From contig CANMUS010000001.1 of NCBI GenBank assembly GCA_947501215.1, positions 682,001 to 746,000 on the forward strand: a stretch of DNA of 64,000 nt. Direction: 5' to 3'. The position numbers were made by a program, and so were the translations under genes. This stretch comes from an uncultured Erythrobacter sp. Lineage in GTDB: Bacteria > Pseudomonadota > Alphaproteobacteria > Sphingomonadales > Sphingomonadaceae. Positions within the stretch are counted from its first letter, which is position 1. Every line of letters starts with the position of its first letter. Below the pieces are notes generated by a model, which was not told the origin of the DNA, did no database searches, and saw only the letters and a program-made list of their open reading frames with translations. Shown piece after piece: positions 20,905 through 30,605 of this stretch.

Positions 20905-21588
20905 ATGAGCGATTTCCCTTTCGATATCGTCGGTTTCGACCTCGATGGCACGCTGGTCGAAAGCCACCGCGACCTGGGCGCGGCCGTGAACTACGCGCTG
21001 GAGCTAGGCGGGTTCGATCCGGTGCCTGCGGATAGTGCAAGCGACCTCATCGGCGGCGGCGCGAAGATCATGCTGAAGCAGGCGGTCGATGCGCAAGACG
21101 GCATGCCGGAGGATGAGTTCCGCAAGCTCTACAAGCAGATGCTCGCCTATTATTCCGAGCACAATGCCGTGCACACCCGACCCTATCCGCATGCCGAGGA
21201 GACGCTGGCGGCGCTGGCGGATCGCGGCGTGAAGCTCGCGCTAGTTACGAACAAATTCGAGGAATTCGCGCGGCAAATTCTCACGACGCTTGGACTGGCC
21301 GGCCGTTTCTACGCGATCATCGGCGGCAACAGTCTGGGCAAGGATGAGAGCGGCATCTACCGCGCCAAGCCCATGCCTGATCCGGTAATCGAAGCCCGGC
21401 AGCGGGGCGGCGGCGGCCCATTCGCCTTTGTCGGCGACAGCAGCTACGACGTGAAAGCGGCGCGCGGGGCCGCGGTCCCGGTGATCGGCGCCCGCTACGG
21501 CTATTGCGACAAACCGCGCGGGCAATTGGGCGCCGATGCGGAGATCGATTCGCTGGCCGAACTGGTCGTGGCGCTGGAACGCCTCTGA
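20905..21588 (+). CDS. gph: HAD-family hydrolase, phosphoglycolate phosphatase type
   Basis: 227 residues. Motif I is 'GFDLDGTLVES' (nucleophile Asp), motif II 'LALVTNK', and motif IV 'AFVGDSSYDVKAA', with a helical cap between I and II. This fits Gph, which removes phosphate from 2-phosphoglycolate arising from DNA repair or oxygenase activity. The HAD family is broad and substrate assignment rests on overall resemblance. ATG 20905 opens at the conserved start. Confidence 0.82.
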   Translation: MSDFPFDIVGFDLDGTLVESHRDLGAAVNYALELGGFDPVPADSASDLIGGGAKIMLKQAVDAQDGMPEDEFRKLYKQMLAYYSEHNAVHTRPYPHAEETLAALADRGVKLALVTNKFEEFARQILTTLGLAGRFYAIIGGNSLGKDESGIYRAKPMPDPVIEARQRGGGGPFAFVGDSSYDVKAARGAAVPVIGARYGYCDKPRGQLGADAEIDSLAELVVALERL

Positions 21589-21722
21589 CGCGCCAGCCGT
21601 TCTCGCCCTGCCCCTACGGCACGGCGGAGCACCGCGCATACGGTTGCAAGCCGCAGGCAAAAGTGCCACGCCGCACCGCACAATTGACCTTTACGTAAAC
21701 GAAAAACAGCAGGAGCCATCCC

Positions 21723-22652
21723 ATGAGCATCGATTTCAAGGACAAGGTCGCCATCGTCACCGGCGCCGGCGGCGGTCTGGGCCGCGAATATGCGCTGGAA
21801 CTCGCCCGTCGCGGCGCGAAGGTCGTCGTCAACGACCTCGGCGGCTCGCGCGACGGCACCGGCCATTCGGACATGGCGCTGCAGGTGGTCGAAGAAATCG
21901 AGAAGGCCGGCGGCGAGGCGATGTCGAACGGCGGCAGCGTCACCGAGTTCGAGCAGATGGAAAAGATGGTCGCCGACGCCAAGCAGAAGTGGGGTGGCGT
22001 GCACATCGTCATCAACAACGCCGGTGTCCTGCGCGACAAGACCTTCGCCAAGATGACGATGCAGGATTTCGAATTCGTCGTCGACGTGCACCTCAATGGA
22101 TCGGCCAATGTGTCGAAAGCCGTGTGGGAAACCATGCGCGAGCAGGCTTATGGCCGGCTCCTGATGACCGCCTCCTCGACCGGCCTGTTCGGCAATTTCG
22201 GCCAGGCGAATTACGGCGCGGCCAAGCTCGGTCTCGCGGGCCTGACCAAGACGCTCCAACTCGAAGGCGCGAAGTACAACATCAAGATCAACACGATTTC
22301 GCCGGTTGCCGGCACGCGCATGACCGAAGATCTCTTCCCGGAAGAAGCGTTCAAGCTGTTCGATCCGGTGAACGTGGTCCCCGCCGCGCTCTTCCTCGTC
22401 AGCGAAGATGCGCCGACCAATGCCATCGTTGGCGCTGGCGCAGGCGGCTTCCACAGCGCCTGGACCGTCATGAACGACGCCGTCTGGCTGAAAGACGAAG
22501 AACGCACGGTCGAGGGCTTTGCTGCAAATTGGGACAAGATCAGCGAATTCTCGAACTTGAAGGCGCCGCAAAGCGGTTCCGAACAGTCGGGCGCGATCCT
22601 GACCGCGATGCAGAAGGTCACCGGCACCGGCCCGAGCAGCGCGCGGGGCTGA
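21723..22652 (+). CDS. SDR-family (3R)-hydroxyacyl-CoA dehydrogenase-like oxidoreductase
   Basis: 309 residues. The Rossmann motif '[17 protein letters not shown]', '[11 protein letters not shown]' and the catalytic 'YGAAK' (Tyr-xxx-Lys) mark a classical SDR. The longer-than-usual length, '[14 protein letters not shown]' and '[13 protein letters not shown]' match the dehydrogenase domain of peroxisomal multifunctional enzyme 2 and its bacterial stand-alone relatives, which act on 3-hydroxyacyl-CoA. No hydratase or thiolase gene is adjacent. An AGGAG site lies close upstream of ATG 21723. Confidence 0.82.
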   Translation: MSIDFKDKVAIVTGAGGGLGREYALELARRGAKVVVNDLGGSRDGTGHSDMALQVVEEIEKAGGEAMSNGGSVTEFEQMEKMVADAKQKWGGVHIVINNAGVLRDKTFAKMTMQDFEFVVDVHLNGSANVSKAVWETMREQAYGRLLMTASSTGLFGNFGQANYGAAKLGLAGLTKTLQLEGAKYNIKINTISPVAGTRMTEDLFPEEAFKLFDPVNVVPAALFLVSEDAPTNAIVGAGAGGFHSAWTVMNDAVWLKDEERTVEGFAANWDKISEFSNLKAPQSGSEQSGAILTAMQKVTGTGPSSARG

Positions 22653-22661
22653 CCCGCCGTA

Positions 22662-22691
22662 TTGACTTGGTAATACACTAAAGCCTATTTT
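22662..22691 (+). promoter_or_regulatory. Candidate housekeeping promoter for the 22717 gene
   Basis: TTGACT at 22662-22667 and TATTTT at 22686-22691, spaced 18 bases, lie 25 bases before the TTG start of the membrane-protein gene. The -10 match is only partial. Confidence 0.35.
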
Positions 22692-22716
22692 CCCCGCAAC
22701 AGGGGAGCATAGGCTT

Positions 22717-23859
22717 TTGTACAGTCAGGAAGATATCAACTCGGCGGTCGCGGCAGGCGCCCTGAGCGCCGAAGCGGCCGACGCCCTGCGCACGCATGTC
22801 GCCGCTTCCCGCGATGCGGTCCCGGCGGATGCCGAGCATTTCCGGCTCATCACCGGCTTCAACGACATCTTCGTATCGATCGGCGTGGTAATCATGTTGC
22901 TGGCGGTCGGCGCGATCGGTCAGGCTATCGCAGGCGCGATCTACCCAGCTCCCTATTACGATGGTACCGACTGGGACCCCAACTGGTATGCCGACACGCG
23001 CGCCCAGCTCGATCTTGCGCAAGGGATCAGCACCGCCCTGGCCGCAGCCTTCGTAGCGGCGACCGCCTGGCTGCTGGCCGAGTTCTTTACGCTCAAACGC
23101 CGCATGGCCCTGCCCAGCATCCTCCTCCTCCTCGCCTTCGCGATAGGAGTGATGGTGACGCAGGCGGGCGTCATCATGTCGTTCTTCAACGGCGGCAGCA
23201 CGACGAGCGAGACCATCGGCGTAATCCTGCTCGCGGTTGCCGCGCTGGTCACCGCAGGCGCTTCATGGCTGCACTGGAAGCGGTTCATGGTACCGATCAC
23301 CGTCGCCGCCATGACCGCCGCCGTCGCCGGAACGGCCGTGTTGCTGCTGGTCGCGGCCATCGGGCCCAATAGCGACAATCTGGAGACGGTCGTCCTCTCG
23401 GTCGTCTTCATCGTCGGTCTCGTCATCTTTGCTTTCGCCATGCGCTGGGACATGAGCGATACAGCGCGCTCCACCCGCCGCAGCGACGTCGCCTTCTGGC
23501 TGCACCTGCTGGCCGCGCCCATGATCGCGCATCCGGTCTTCGCCCTGATCGGGGTGACCGACGGCGACAATATCGGCCTCGGCGCCGCCTTCGCGGTGAT
23601 CGCGGTCTATGTCGTGTTCGGGCTGGTAGCGCTGGCGGTCGATCGTCGCGCACTGCTGGTGTCCGCACTGGCCTATGTGCTGATCGCGCTGACCTTCCTG
23701 TTCCGCGAATTCGGAGCGGTGGAGCTCAACTTCGCGCTGACCGCGCTGGTGATCGGCTCCGCTCTGCTGACGCTGAGCGCGCTGTGGACACCTATCCGCG
23801 CCGCCGTGGTCGGCAGCCTGCCGGGAGACATGCGGACGCGCCTCCCGGCGACGGCCTGA
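22717..23859 (+). CDS. Polytopic membrane protein, DUF2157-like, unknown function
   Basis: 380 residues with about ten membrane helices. The soluble start 'SQEDINSAVAAGALSAEAAD' resembles the helical head of DUF2157-type proteins, in which a short helical domain precedes a long membrane region. The start is TTG 22717, supported by AGGGGAG nine bases upstream; no ATG lies near. A possible promoter precedes it. Function is unknown, and I can identify no catalytic residues. Confidence 0.65.
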   Translation: MYSQEDINSAVAAGALSAEAADALRTHVAASRDAVPADAEHFRLITGFNDIFVSIGVVIMLLAVGAIGQAIAGAIYPAPYYDGTDWDPNWYADTRAQLDLAQGISTALAAAFVAATAWLLAEFFTLKRRMALPSILLLLAFAIGVMVTQAGVIMSFFNGGSTTSETIGVILLAVAALVTAGASWLHWKRFMVPITVAAMTAAVAGTAVLLLVAAIGPNSDNLETVVLSVVFIVGLVIFAFAMRWDMSDTARSTRRSDVAFWLHLLAAPMIAHPVFALIGVTDGDNIGLGAAFAVIAVYVVFGLVALAVDRRALLVSALAYVLIALTFLFREFGAVELNFALTALVIGSALLTLSALWTPIRAAVVGSLPGDMRTRLPATA

Positions 23860-23877
23860 CAGCCTAGGGTCTCGCCC

Positions 23878-24228
23878 CTACTCGTCGACCGCCTTGAGCA
23901 GCCGTCGCTCCACCGGGGCGATCACACCGGCGAGCTCGTGCCCACGCTTCAGCACCTGCCCATGCTCGCCGAACAGGGTCCACATGCCCTGCCGATTGCG
24001 TAGCGCGGGCCGCTTTTCGATGCGCGCTTGCGGGCGCTCCGCGGTCCGCCGGAAGGCAGCAAAGGTCGCAGTGTCCTTGGTGAAGTCCATCGCATAATCG
24101 CGCCACTCGCCAGCGGCGACCATGCGCCCGTAGAGGTCGAGAATGCGCAACAGCTCTTCGCGTGCGAAGCCGATCTGGTTGGGCTTGCGTCCGGGAAAGG
24201 CAACGACCGTGCCGCTGGCAGCGCTCAT
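23878..24228 (-). CDS. DUF2794 family protein
   Basis: 116 residues. 'FAREELLRILDLYGRMVAAGEWRDYAMDF' region (about 24-52) and 'RIEKRPALRNRQGMWTLF' are the conserved core of DUF2794, a family of alphaproteobacterial proteins of unknown function. It is soluble with no signal peptide. Its ATG shares one base with the cysE stop (TGATG), so translation is probably coupled to serine acetyltransferase. Confidence 0.82.
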   Translation of the reverse strand: MSAASGTVVAFPGRKPNQIGFAREELLRILDLYGRMVAAGEWRDYAMDFTKDTATFAAFRRTAERPQARIEKRPALRNRQGMWTLFGEHGQVLKRGHELAGVIAPVERRLLKAVDE

Positions 24229-24917
24229 CAATCGGCAGTCCCGCTGCGGCGCCGGGGTTCGCGCTCGGCACGCAGGGCGGCGATTTCCTCGCGCATGGAG
24301 CGCAGTTCGCTCTCCAGCTTTTCGATGCAGTCGATCCGGTTGCCCTCGGCATCCTCGCACGGCGTGCCGTAGGGGACGAACTCCTTCATCCACTCCTCCG
24401 CAGGCACCAGCGTGCTGCGCGCCTTCAGGCCGATCATCGTCGCGCCCTCGGGCACTTCGTCGGTCACGACGGCATTCGCCCCGATGCGCGCGCGGCGTCC
24501 AACCGTCACGGGCCCGATCACCTGCGCGCCCGAGCCGAGGATCACGTCGTCCTCGATTGTCGGATGCCGCTTGCCGCCGACTCCATTGGTCGGGTTCGTC
24601 CCGCCCAAAGTCACATGCTGGTACATGGTGACGTTGTCGCCGATCTCTGCTGTCTCACCAATTACGGAGAAGCCGTGGTCGAGGAAGAAGTTCTTCCCGA
24701 TCTTCGCGCCCGGATGAATGTCGATCCCGGTCACCATCCGGCTCCAGTGATTGACCAGCCGGGCGAGGAAGAACAGCTCGGCTTCGAACAGCCAGTGCGC
24801 GATGCGGTGGTAGAACAGCGCCCAGACACCCGGATAGGTCAGGATTTCCCAGCGGCTGCGCGGCGCGGGATCGCGGGCCTTGATGCTGTCGAGATAGGCG
24901 ACAAGCCGTTCAAACAT
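24228..24917 (-). CDS. cysE: Serine O-acetyltransferase
   Basis: 229 residues, the short (EpsC-like) form. An N-terminal helical part is followed by the left-handed beta-helix with 'GIDIHPGAKIGKNFFLDHG' and 'GETAEIGDNVTMYQHVTLGG', the acetyl-CoA and serine-binding region with its catalytic histidines. It makes O-acetylserine, the first step of cysteine synthesis. The C-terminal tail ends in a charged helix. DUF2794 is coupled downstream. Upstream, 26 bases separate it from hda. Confidence 0.9.
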   Translation of the reverse strand: MFERLVAYLDSIKARDPAPRSRWEILTYPGVWALFYHRIAHWLFEAELFFLARLVNHWSRMVTGIDIHPGAKIGKNFFLDHGFSVIGETAEIGDNVTMYQHVTLGGTNPTNGVGGKRHPTIEDDVILGSGAQVIGPVTVGRRARIGANAVVTDEVPEGATMIGLKARSTLVPAEEWMKEFVPYGTPCEDAEGNRIDCIEKLESELRSMREEIAALRAEREPRRRSGTAD

Positions 24918-24943
24918 GCGCGTATTCTCCCACCGGCTGCGCT

Positions 24944-25555
24944 TTAAAGCAAGCGGCCCTGCTCAGGACCCTGCACTGCTTCCAGCGCATCACGCCAGAC
25001 AGATAGGGTCGCGGGCACCTTGCGTTCAAGGCTGAGCCGGTCGATTTCGGCCACGACGCGCTCGATTGCGGCATGGCTACGCTCCATCCGCGGAACGAGA
25101 TAAGCGGGGGCGCCCTCGCCCAGCGCCAGGCCGCGCTGGGTAGCGTGCGATAGGATGAGGTCGGCAGCCATGGCATCGTCGGGCGGCCCGATTTCGAGCT
25201 GCAGCGAGGCGCGCATCCGGGTCTGGAGGTCCGGGAGGTCGATGTCCCATTGCTCGCCGTCCACGACCAGCAGGAGCGGCGTGCCATCTTCCTGCGCGCG
25301 GTTCCAGCGGTGGAACAGCGTAGTTTCGTCCTGTGCATCGGCCCCGTCGATCGCCCCGCCGAGCCCGGCATCGACGAACCACTTGGCCAGCAGCGATTTG
25401 CCCGAGCGCGGCGGGCCCATCAGCACGGCGCTGCGGAACGGCCAGTTTTCGGGGGCCTGCAAGGCTTCCGCAACCGCGCGGTTGCCACTGCCGATCACGA
25501 TGGATGGCGGATCGCCACCATGCACCGGCGCCAGCGGGAGAGCGATCTGGGACAT
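24944..25555 (-). CDS. hda: Hda-like DnaA-inactivating ATPase
   Basis: 203 residues. 'SAVLMGPPRSGKSLLAKWF' holds the Walker A loop and 'PLLLVVDGEQWD' is the Walker B region; the C-terminal part has an AAA+ lid but no DnaA domain IV DNA-binding motif. This matches Hda/HdaA, which with the beta clamp promotes ATP hydrolysis on DnaA to stop re-initiation. ATG 25555 opens at a clamp-binding-like start 'MSQIALPLAP', which fits the expected N-terminal clamp-binding motif (QxxLPL). It lies 13 bases after the DUF2066 gene, a common pairing in this order. Confidence 0.85.
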   Translation of the reverse strand: MSQIALPLAPVHGGDPPSIVIGSGNRAVAEALQAPENWPFRSAVLMGPPRSGKSLLAKWFVDAGLGGAIDGADAQDETTLFHRWNRAQEDGTPLLLVVDGEQWDIDLPDLQTRMRASLQLEIGPPDDAMAADLILSHATQRGLALGEGAPAYLVPRMERSHAAIERVVAEIDRLSLERKVPATLSVWRDALEAVQGPEQGRLL

Positions 25556-25568
25556 GTCGCCCGCGCCC

Positions 25569-26864
25569 TCAGCGACTGATCGAAAGCGCGTTGCTGCCCT
25601 GCTGGACGGTGAAGCCACGGGCGCGCAGCGCATCTGCCAATTCGCCGATCGACCCGCCGAAGCTGACGGTCACGACCGTGGTGCCGCCGATGGCCGTGCT
25701 GCGCACCCCGGTGCTGCGAACGCCGTTCGCCCCGCGAATGCCGGCCAGCGCGCTATCGAAGCTCGCCGCATCGGGCGTCGCGACCTGCACCGTGTAGAGC
25801 GCGACCGAGCCTTCCGGCGGCGGCGTGCGGATCGGGGCAGCGGTGATCGCATCTCCGCTCTCGCTGGTCGCCTCTTCGTTGCTTCCACGCTGGGTTGCCT
25901 GTTCGCGATTCGCACGGTCCTGGGCGATCAAGGCACGGCCGAGCTCGATCAGGCGCTGGATGGCCGGATCGGATTCGGGCGAGCCGAGATTGAGCGTAGG
26001 ATCGGGCCGCAGCTTTCCGTCCACCAGCGCTCGCGTGAACAGGCTGTCGAAGCGCACCACCGCGCGATCCAGCATGGCAGGCAGCTGCTCGGGCGTCTCG
26101 GCGGTCATCGTGAAGCTGCCGAGATAGGTGTTGTCCGGCCCGTATCGCGCGGTGAAGGTGCCCTCCACGGGCCCGCCCGGATACGTGTACCGCAGTCTTG
26201 CGACCGGGGTCAGCACATCGGCGGCACCGAACTGGTCGAGCACATTGCGCCACCATACGCGGCTGCGGCGCCCCGTCTGCCCATAGGTCACGAGCAGCGA
26301 ATCGCCGCCCGACCCTACCGGCCGGACATAGTCGATCCGGCTCGCGCCAGCCTGGTATTGGGCCCACGCCCGCTGCCAGGGATTGACCCGTTCATAGACG
26401 AGATTGGTGCCGGCCGAGACGGTCACGGGTACCAGCAGCATCGGGGCCGAGCGCGAAGCCGCGCCTTCGGAGCCGAGATAGCGCGACGCGCGCTGGCGAT
26501 CGAAGATCACGCCGAGCGTCGCAATATAGCGCTTCGGTCCGATCCGTTCGCGCTCGATCACGATGGCGGATACCAGCGAATTGATCTGGGAATCGGGTAG
26601 CGAAGGCCCTTCGATCTTTTCCCAAGCCAGCTTGGCCGCCTCTACCCAGGCTTCCTCGCGCGCTTCTTCACCCGTGTCGGCGCTGACGTCGACTTCGATG
26701 CCGGACACCTCAATATCGCTCGAGGCAGCAATCGCTGCGATCCCGCGCTCGCCACCGACCTGCGCCCAGGCGATGGCGCCCAGAGTGCCAAGCACGACGA
26801 TGCCGGCCAGCAGCAGCAGCCAAGTGCGTCGCGACGCGGTTCGGAGGGGAATGGCGTAATCCAT
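25569..26864 (-). CDS. DUF2066 domain-containing secreted or membrane-anchored protein
   Basis: 431 residues with one N-terminal hydrophobic segment ('[20 protein letters not shown]') acting as signal or anchor, then a long soluble periplasmic region. '[22 protein letters not shown]' and '[20 protein letters not shown]' are typical of DUF2066. The C-terminal 80 residues ('[18 protein letters not shown]') look like a small alpha/beta repeat domain resembling SPOR-like folds; that is inference. ATG 26864 is chosen at the start of the hydrophobic segment although its Shine-Dalgarno is weak. It is divergent from purM. Confidence 0.78.
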   Translation of the reverse strand: MDYAIPLRTASRRTWLLLLAGIVVLGTLGAIAWAQVGGERGIAAIAASSDIEVSGIEVDVSADTGEEAREEAWVEAAKLAWEKIEGPSLPDSQINSLVSAIVIERERIGPKRYIATLGVIFDRQRASRYLGSEGAASRSAPMLLVPVTVSAGTNLVYERVNPWQRAWAQYQAGASRIDYVRPVGSGGDSLLVTYGQTGRRSRVWWRNVLDQFGAADVLTPVARLRYTYPGGPVEGTFTARYGPDNTYLGSFTMTAETPEQLPAMLDRAVVRFDSLFTRALVDGKLRPDPTLNLGSPESDPAIQRLIELGRALIAQDRANREQATQRGSNEEATSESGDAITAAPIRTPPPEGSVALYTVQVATPDAASFDSALAGIRGANGVRSTGVRSTAIGGTTVVTVSFGGSIGELADALRARGFTVQQGSNALSISR

Positions 26865-26933
26865 CGGGGAAACAGCGGGCCTTTTGCCGAAAGGAATCTG
26901 GAAATCCAAGCGCGAATGCGTAAGGCGGGTGGC

Positions 26934-28043
26934 ATGAGCGATGAACCCGGCAAAAAAGCCACGTCCTATACCTATGAACAGGCGGGCGTCTCGATCGAGG
27001 CGGGCAATGCGCTGGTGAGAGCCATCGGCCCGCTGGTCAAGGCGACCATGCGCCCCGGCGCGGATGGCGAGATCGGCGGATTCGGCGGGTTTTTCGATCC
27101 TAGGGCCGCTGGTTACAAGGATCCGCTGCTGGTCGCGGGCAATGATGGCGTGGGCACCAAGCTCAAGCTCGCGATCGACACCGGGCGACACGACACCGTC
27201 GGCGTCGATCTTGTCGCCATGTGCGTCAACGATCTTATCGTTCAGGGTGCGGAGCCGCTGTTCTTTCTCGACTATTTCGCCACCGGAAAACTGGAGAACG
27301 GTGTCGCCGAGCGCGTGATCGCGGGCATCGCCGATGGCTGCAAGCAGGCCGGTTGCGCGCTGATCGGTGGCGAGACGGCGGAGATGCCCGGCATGTACGC
27401 GGCGGGCGATTACGACCTCGCCGGGTTTTGTGTGGGCGCGGTCGAACGCGGCGAACAGTTGACCGGAGAGCGCGTTGCACCCGGCCACATATTGCTCGGC
27501 CTAGCAAGTTCGGGCGTCCATTCGAATGGCTTCTCGCTGGTCCGCCGCCTTGCAAAGGACAAGGGCTGGAAGCTCGACCGCCCCGCCCTCTTCGACCGCG
27601 ATCGCCTGCTGGTCGATACGCTGATCGAACCGACGCGCATCTATGTTCAGAGCCTGCTGCCACTGGCCCGCGAGGGGCTGATCGATGCCATGGCGCATAT
27701 CACCGGCGGCGGCCTGCTCGAGAATATTCCTCGCGTGCTGCCATCCGGCGCCCATGCCGAAGTCGATGCCGACGGATGGGAGCAACCAGGGCTGATGGCT
27801 TTCCTGCAGGCGCAAGGGAATATCGAGCCTGCGGAGATGGCGCGCACCTTCAACTGCGGCGTCGGCATGGTGCTGGCGGTCGAACCTGCGAACGCGGAAA
27901 TCGTGCGCACACGCCTCGAGAGTGCGGGTGAAACGGTTTTGCCGGTCGGCCGCATCGTCGAAGGAGCGAAAGGTTGCACCGTGCGTGGCAGCACCGGGAC
28001 CTGGGCCGCGCGCGAGGATTGGTCGGCAACGCATAATGCCTGA
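26934..28043 (+). CDS. purM: Phosphoribosylformylglycinamidine cyclo-ligase (AIR synthetase)
   Basis: 369 residues. '[18 protein letters not shown]' and '[10 protein letters not shown]' bind substrate and ATP; '[11 protein letters not shown]' is the strongly conserved PurM loop. It converts FGAM to AIR in purine synthesis. ATG 26934 opens at the start of homology behind AAGGCGGG. It overlaps purN by eight bases (ATGCCTGA), so the two are coupled. Confidence 0.96.
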   Translation: MSDEPGKKATSYTYEQAGVSIEAGNALVRAIGPLVKATMRPGADGEIGGFGGFFDPRAAGYKDPLLVAGNDGVGTKLKLAIDTGRHDTVGVDLVAMCVNDLIVQGAEPLFFLDYFATGKLENGVAERVIAGIADGCKQAGCALIGGETAEMPGMYAAGDYDLAGFCVGAVERGEQLTGERVAPGHILLGLASSGVHSNGFSLVRRLAKDKGWKLDRPALFDRDRLLVDTLIEPTRIYVQSLLPLAREGLIDAMAHITGGGLLENIPRVLPSGAHAEVDADGWEQPGLMAFLQAQGNIEPAEMARTFNCGVGMVLAVEPANAEIVRTRLESAGETVLPVGRIVEGAKGCTVRGSTGTWAAREDWSATHNA

Positions 28044-28635
28044 CCCGGCGGCCACGAAGGTGCCCGTCGCAGTCTTCGTGTCCGGCAAGGGCACCAATAT
28101 GGCCGCGCTGCTCTACGCCAGCCGCCAGCCGGATTGCCCTTATGAGATTTGCCTCGTCGCGGCGAATGATCCGGCGGCCGAAGCGCTGGTGCTGGCCGAG
28201 GCCGAAGGCGTCCCGACCTATGCCCTGTCGCACAAAGGGATGTCCCGCGGCGATCACGATAGCGCGATGGAAGCCGCTGCGAGAGACGCGGGTGCCGAGT
28301 ATATCGTGCTGGCAGGCTATATGCGTATTCTCACGCCCGCATTCGTGAAGCGCTGGGAAGGACGGATGCTCAACATCCATCCTTCGCTGCTGCCGAAATA
28401 TCCCGGCCTCGATACCCATGCCCGCGCCATCGCGGCGGGTGACAACCATGGCGGAGCCACGGTACACCTCGTGACCGAGGACCTCGACGCGGGCGAGGCG
28501 CTGGGCCATGTCGAGGTGGCGATCTGGCCTTCCGACACGCCGGAAAAGCTCGCCAATCGCGTGCGGGTCGCCGAACACCAGCTCTATCCGCGGGTGCTGG
28601 CCGATTATATCCGCCGGATGCAAGAGCGCGCTTGA
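28036..28635 (+). CDS. purN: Phosphoribosylglycinamide formyltransferase
   Basis: 199 residues. '[13 protein letters not shown]' is the phosphate-binding loop; '[16 protein letters not shown]' carries the catalytic Asn-His pair and formyl-folate site; '[15 protein letters not shown]' holds the conserved Asp. It transfers the formyl group of 10-formyl-THF to GAR. The ATG lies inside the end of purM. Confidence 0.95.
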   Translation: MPDPAATKVPVAVFVSGKGTNMAALLYASRQPDCPYEICLVAANDPAAEALVLAEAEGVPTYALSHKGMSRGDHDSAMEAAARDAGAEYIVLAGYMRILTPAFVKRWEGRMLNIHPSLLPKYPGLDTHARAIAAGDNHGGATVHLVTEDLDAGEALGHVEVAIWPSDTPEKLANRVRVAEHQLYPRVLADYIRRMQERA

Positions 28636-28636
28636 T

Positions 28637-28861
28637 ATGCCTGTGCGGACGGATAGTGTGCGCCCGATGGGTCGCTCTTTCATATTCTACGCACTGGCCG
28701 CCATCGGTCTTGTCATCGTCGCCAGCAATGCGAACGACATCGAAGGGCGACATTCCGAGGCGAGCATGACGGAGACGTTGCTTGTTGTCGGTGGTGTGCT
28801 GCTCTTCGTGCTGGTCGCGCGCATCGCCATCGCGCGCTTCAATGCGAGACGTAGCGGCTAA
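28637..28861 (+). CDS. Small two-helix membrane protein of unknown function
   Basis: 74 residues with two hydrophobic helices ('SFIFYALAAIGLVIVAS' and 'TLLVVGGVLLFVLVARIAI') separated by a short polar loop with His/Glu/Arg. No family is recognised. ATG 28637 lies one base after the purN stop; ATG 28667 is an alternative giving 64 residues. The stop TAA overlaps the ATG of the sulfotransferase gene by one base (TAATG), so it sits in a tightly packed purM-purN operon. Confidence 0.65.
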   Translation: MPVRTDSVRPMGRSFIFYALAAIGLVIVASNANDIEGRHSEASMTETLLVVGGVLLFVLVARIAIARFNARRSG

Positions 28862-30057
28862 TGACCGCCCCGCCCCGTCCGCATCCTTTTGCGCGCTCGA
28901 TGGCATCCGAGCTGGCAAGCCGGGCTTTCGCCACGATGTGGCAGCACGGGCTGACAAAGCGCCCACCGCTCGAGCCAGACTATCTGTGGACCGTCGGCGC
29001 AGACGGTTTCTCAGCCGAAGACGAGCATTCGATCCGTAGCGCGGAAGACGTTGCCGATTTCCGGGAGCGGCTGGACGCGCTGTGCTCGGCGCTGGTCGAG
29101 GAAGCAGCGCTCAATCCCCTCGGCCATACGATGGCCTATGGACAGATTACCGCGGCCATTCGAAAGCGCCATGCCCTCGGCCGGTTCTGGAACGAGAATC
29201 CGGGCGTAGCTCAGCGCGAGATCGCGCCGCCGATCCTCGTGGTGGGCCAGATGCGCAGCGGGACCACGCGGGTCCAGCGCCTGCTCGCCGCCGATCCGCG
29301 CCACTCGGGCACGCGTTTCTGCAACAGCCACGATCCTGTTCCCGCCACGCCCGACTTGCGGCCCGCCAAGGCTCGCGCTGCGCTGGCCGTCGCAAGGCGT
29401 ATCAATCCCTGGCTCGACACCGTCCATCCCTTCGGAGCGCTGCGGACCGATGAGGAAATCGGGTGGCTTGCAGCGGCCCTGTCACCGGCTACGTTCGAAG
29501 CTCAATGGCGGATCCCTTCCTTCGTCGCATTCAGCAGCGCGCGGGACGCAGGGCCCGTCTACCGCGAATTCGCGCGTATCCTGCGTACCGATGCCCACGT
29601 GATGCAGGAAGCCGACCGCCCTCGCGTCCTCAAGTGCCCGCAATTCGCAGAAGATCTGGGAGTGCTGCTCGCACAATTCCCGGACGCGCGTCTGGTGCTA
29701 TGCCGGCGCCCGAAGGAAGATATTCTGGAAAGCAGCGTTTCGATGACGGCCAGCCAAATGGCGTTTCAGTCCGACCACCATGACCTGCAGTGGCTCACCG
29801 CCATGTGGCAGGATAAAATCTCGCACCGCGAAGCTGCGATGGAGCGCGATCTCCGAAACTTTTCCGGTCTGCTGGCGACAATCGACTTCGCCGCACTGAA
29901 CGCCGATTGGCGATCCGCGATCGGTACAGCCTACCGCGCGCTCAACCTGGAGCTGACATCCGAAGCTGTCGAGGCAATGCGGAAGGAACAGGAAAGGTCA
30001 CACGACGACCCGCACCACGATCATGCGGGGCAGATGGCGGGTTTCAGCGCTGCCTGA
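28861..30057 (+). CDS. Sulfotransferase family protein
   Basis: 398 residues. 'ILVVGQMRSGTTRVQRLLAA' (about 122-141) is the P-loop-like site for the 5' phosphosulfate of PAPS, and 'RLVLCRRPKEDILESSVSM' matches the 3' phosphate-binding motif. This is the family of bacterial sulfotransferases resembling Stf0/tetratricopeptide-less heparan enzymes. The acceptor is unknown. The His/Asp-rich tail ('HDDPHHDHAG') is unusual and might bind metal. It is coupled to the upstream small membrane gene and therefore to purMN. No sulfate activation genes (cysDN, cysC) are in the window. Confidence 0.78.
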   Translation: MTAPPRPHPFARSMASELASRAFATMWQHGLTKRPPLEPDYLWTVGADGFSAEDEHSIRSAEDVADFRERLDALCSALVEEAALNPLGHTMAYGQITAAIRKRHALGRFWNENPGVAQREIAPPILVVGQMRSGTTRVQRLLAADPRHSGTRFCNSHDPVPATPDLRPAKARAALAVARRINPWLDTVHPFGALRTDEEIGWLAAALSPATFEAQWRIPSFVAFSSARDAGPVYREFARILRTDAHVMQEADRPRVLKCPQFAEDLGVLLAQFPDARLVLCRRPKEDILESSVSMTASQMAFQSDHHDLQWLTAMWQDKISHREAAMERDLRNFSGLLATIDFAALNADWRSAIGTAYRALNLELTSEAVEAMRKEQERSHDDPHHDHAGQMAGFSAA

Positions 30058-30102
30058 GCCTAATTCCCAGGTCGGGGAGACGAACGCTTTCTCGATCCTC
30101 GA

Positions 30103-30522
30103 TCAGCGCCGCTGCATGGCGTGGTAGCGCGTCACCGTCATCAGTTCGGGATCGCGCGTAATGTGGATTTCCGAAACGATTTCGCCGTCGAAGGTCAATC
30201 GCCAGAACGTCTGCCCGGACATTTCTTCGCTCTCGCTATCGGTCGTGCCGCTAACGAAGACCTCATTGTCCCTGACGGAAATATCGTCGATCCGCACCTG
30301 AACATGACCCGCCGCGATCCGGAGATTGCGGTCGGTCTTCAGAAAATCGTCGACACCTTCGATACGTCTACCGGCCCCATCGACGACGATGAGGTCAGGC
30401 GAGAGCAGCGGGCGCGCAGCATCCTGCTCCATAGCGTTGAGAAGGTCCGAAATCCTTCGGACCGCCGCAATGCGCCGCCGCCGTCTGCTTTGCAGTCTCT
30501 TTAGGAACCCACCAAAAACCAC
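30103..30522 (-). CDS. Small NTF2/SnoaL-like protein of unknown function
   Basis: 139 residues from GTG 30522. 'RISDLLNAMEQDAARPLLSPDLIVVDGAGRR' region and 'FWRLTFDGEIVSEIHITRDP' look like the cone-shaped NTF2 fold. No catalytic residues can be named. The first 20 residues are Arg-rich. The start is uncertain because the terminator hairpin of ndk lies directly before and its T-run is inside the first codons; ATG 30432 would cut into the first helix of the fold. Confidence 0.55.
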   Translation of the reverse strand: MVFGGFLKRLQSRRRRRIAAVRRISDLLNAMEQDAARPLLSPDLIVVDGAGRRIEGVDDFLKTDRNLRIAAGHVQVRIDDISVRDNEVFVSGTTDSESEEMSGQTFWRLTFDGEIVSEIHITRDPELMTVTRYHAMQRR

Positions 30523-30554
30523 GACGGGCCAACTTATCGAGAAGCTGGCCCGTC
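30514..30554 (-). terminator. Rho-independent terminator after ndk
   Basis: Arms GACGGGCCA (30523-30531) and TGGCCCGTC (30546-30554) pair perfectly, with further inner pairs. On the minus strand the hairpin is followed by GTGG and a run of five T (30518-30514). It lies about 50 bases after the ndk stop. Confidence 0.75.
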
Positions 30555-30605
30555 ACAATCTATATTTGATTATCAAATGCTAAAGCGGCCAACAGCCCTT
30601 TGAAA

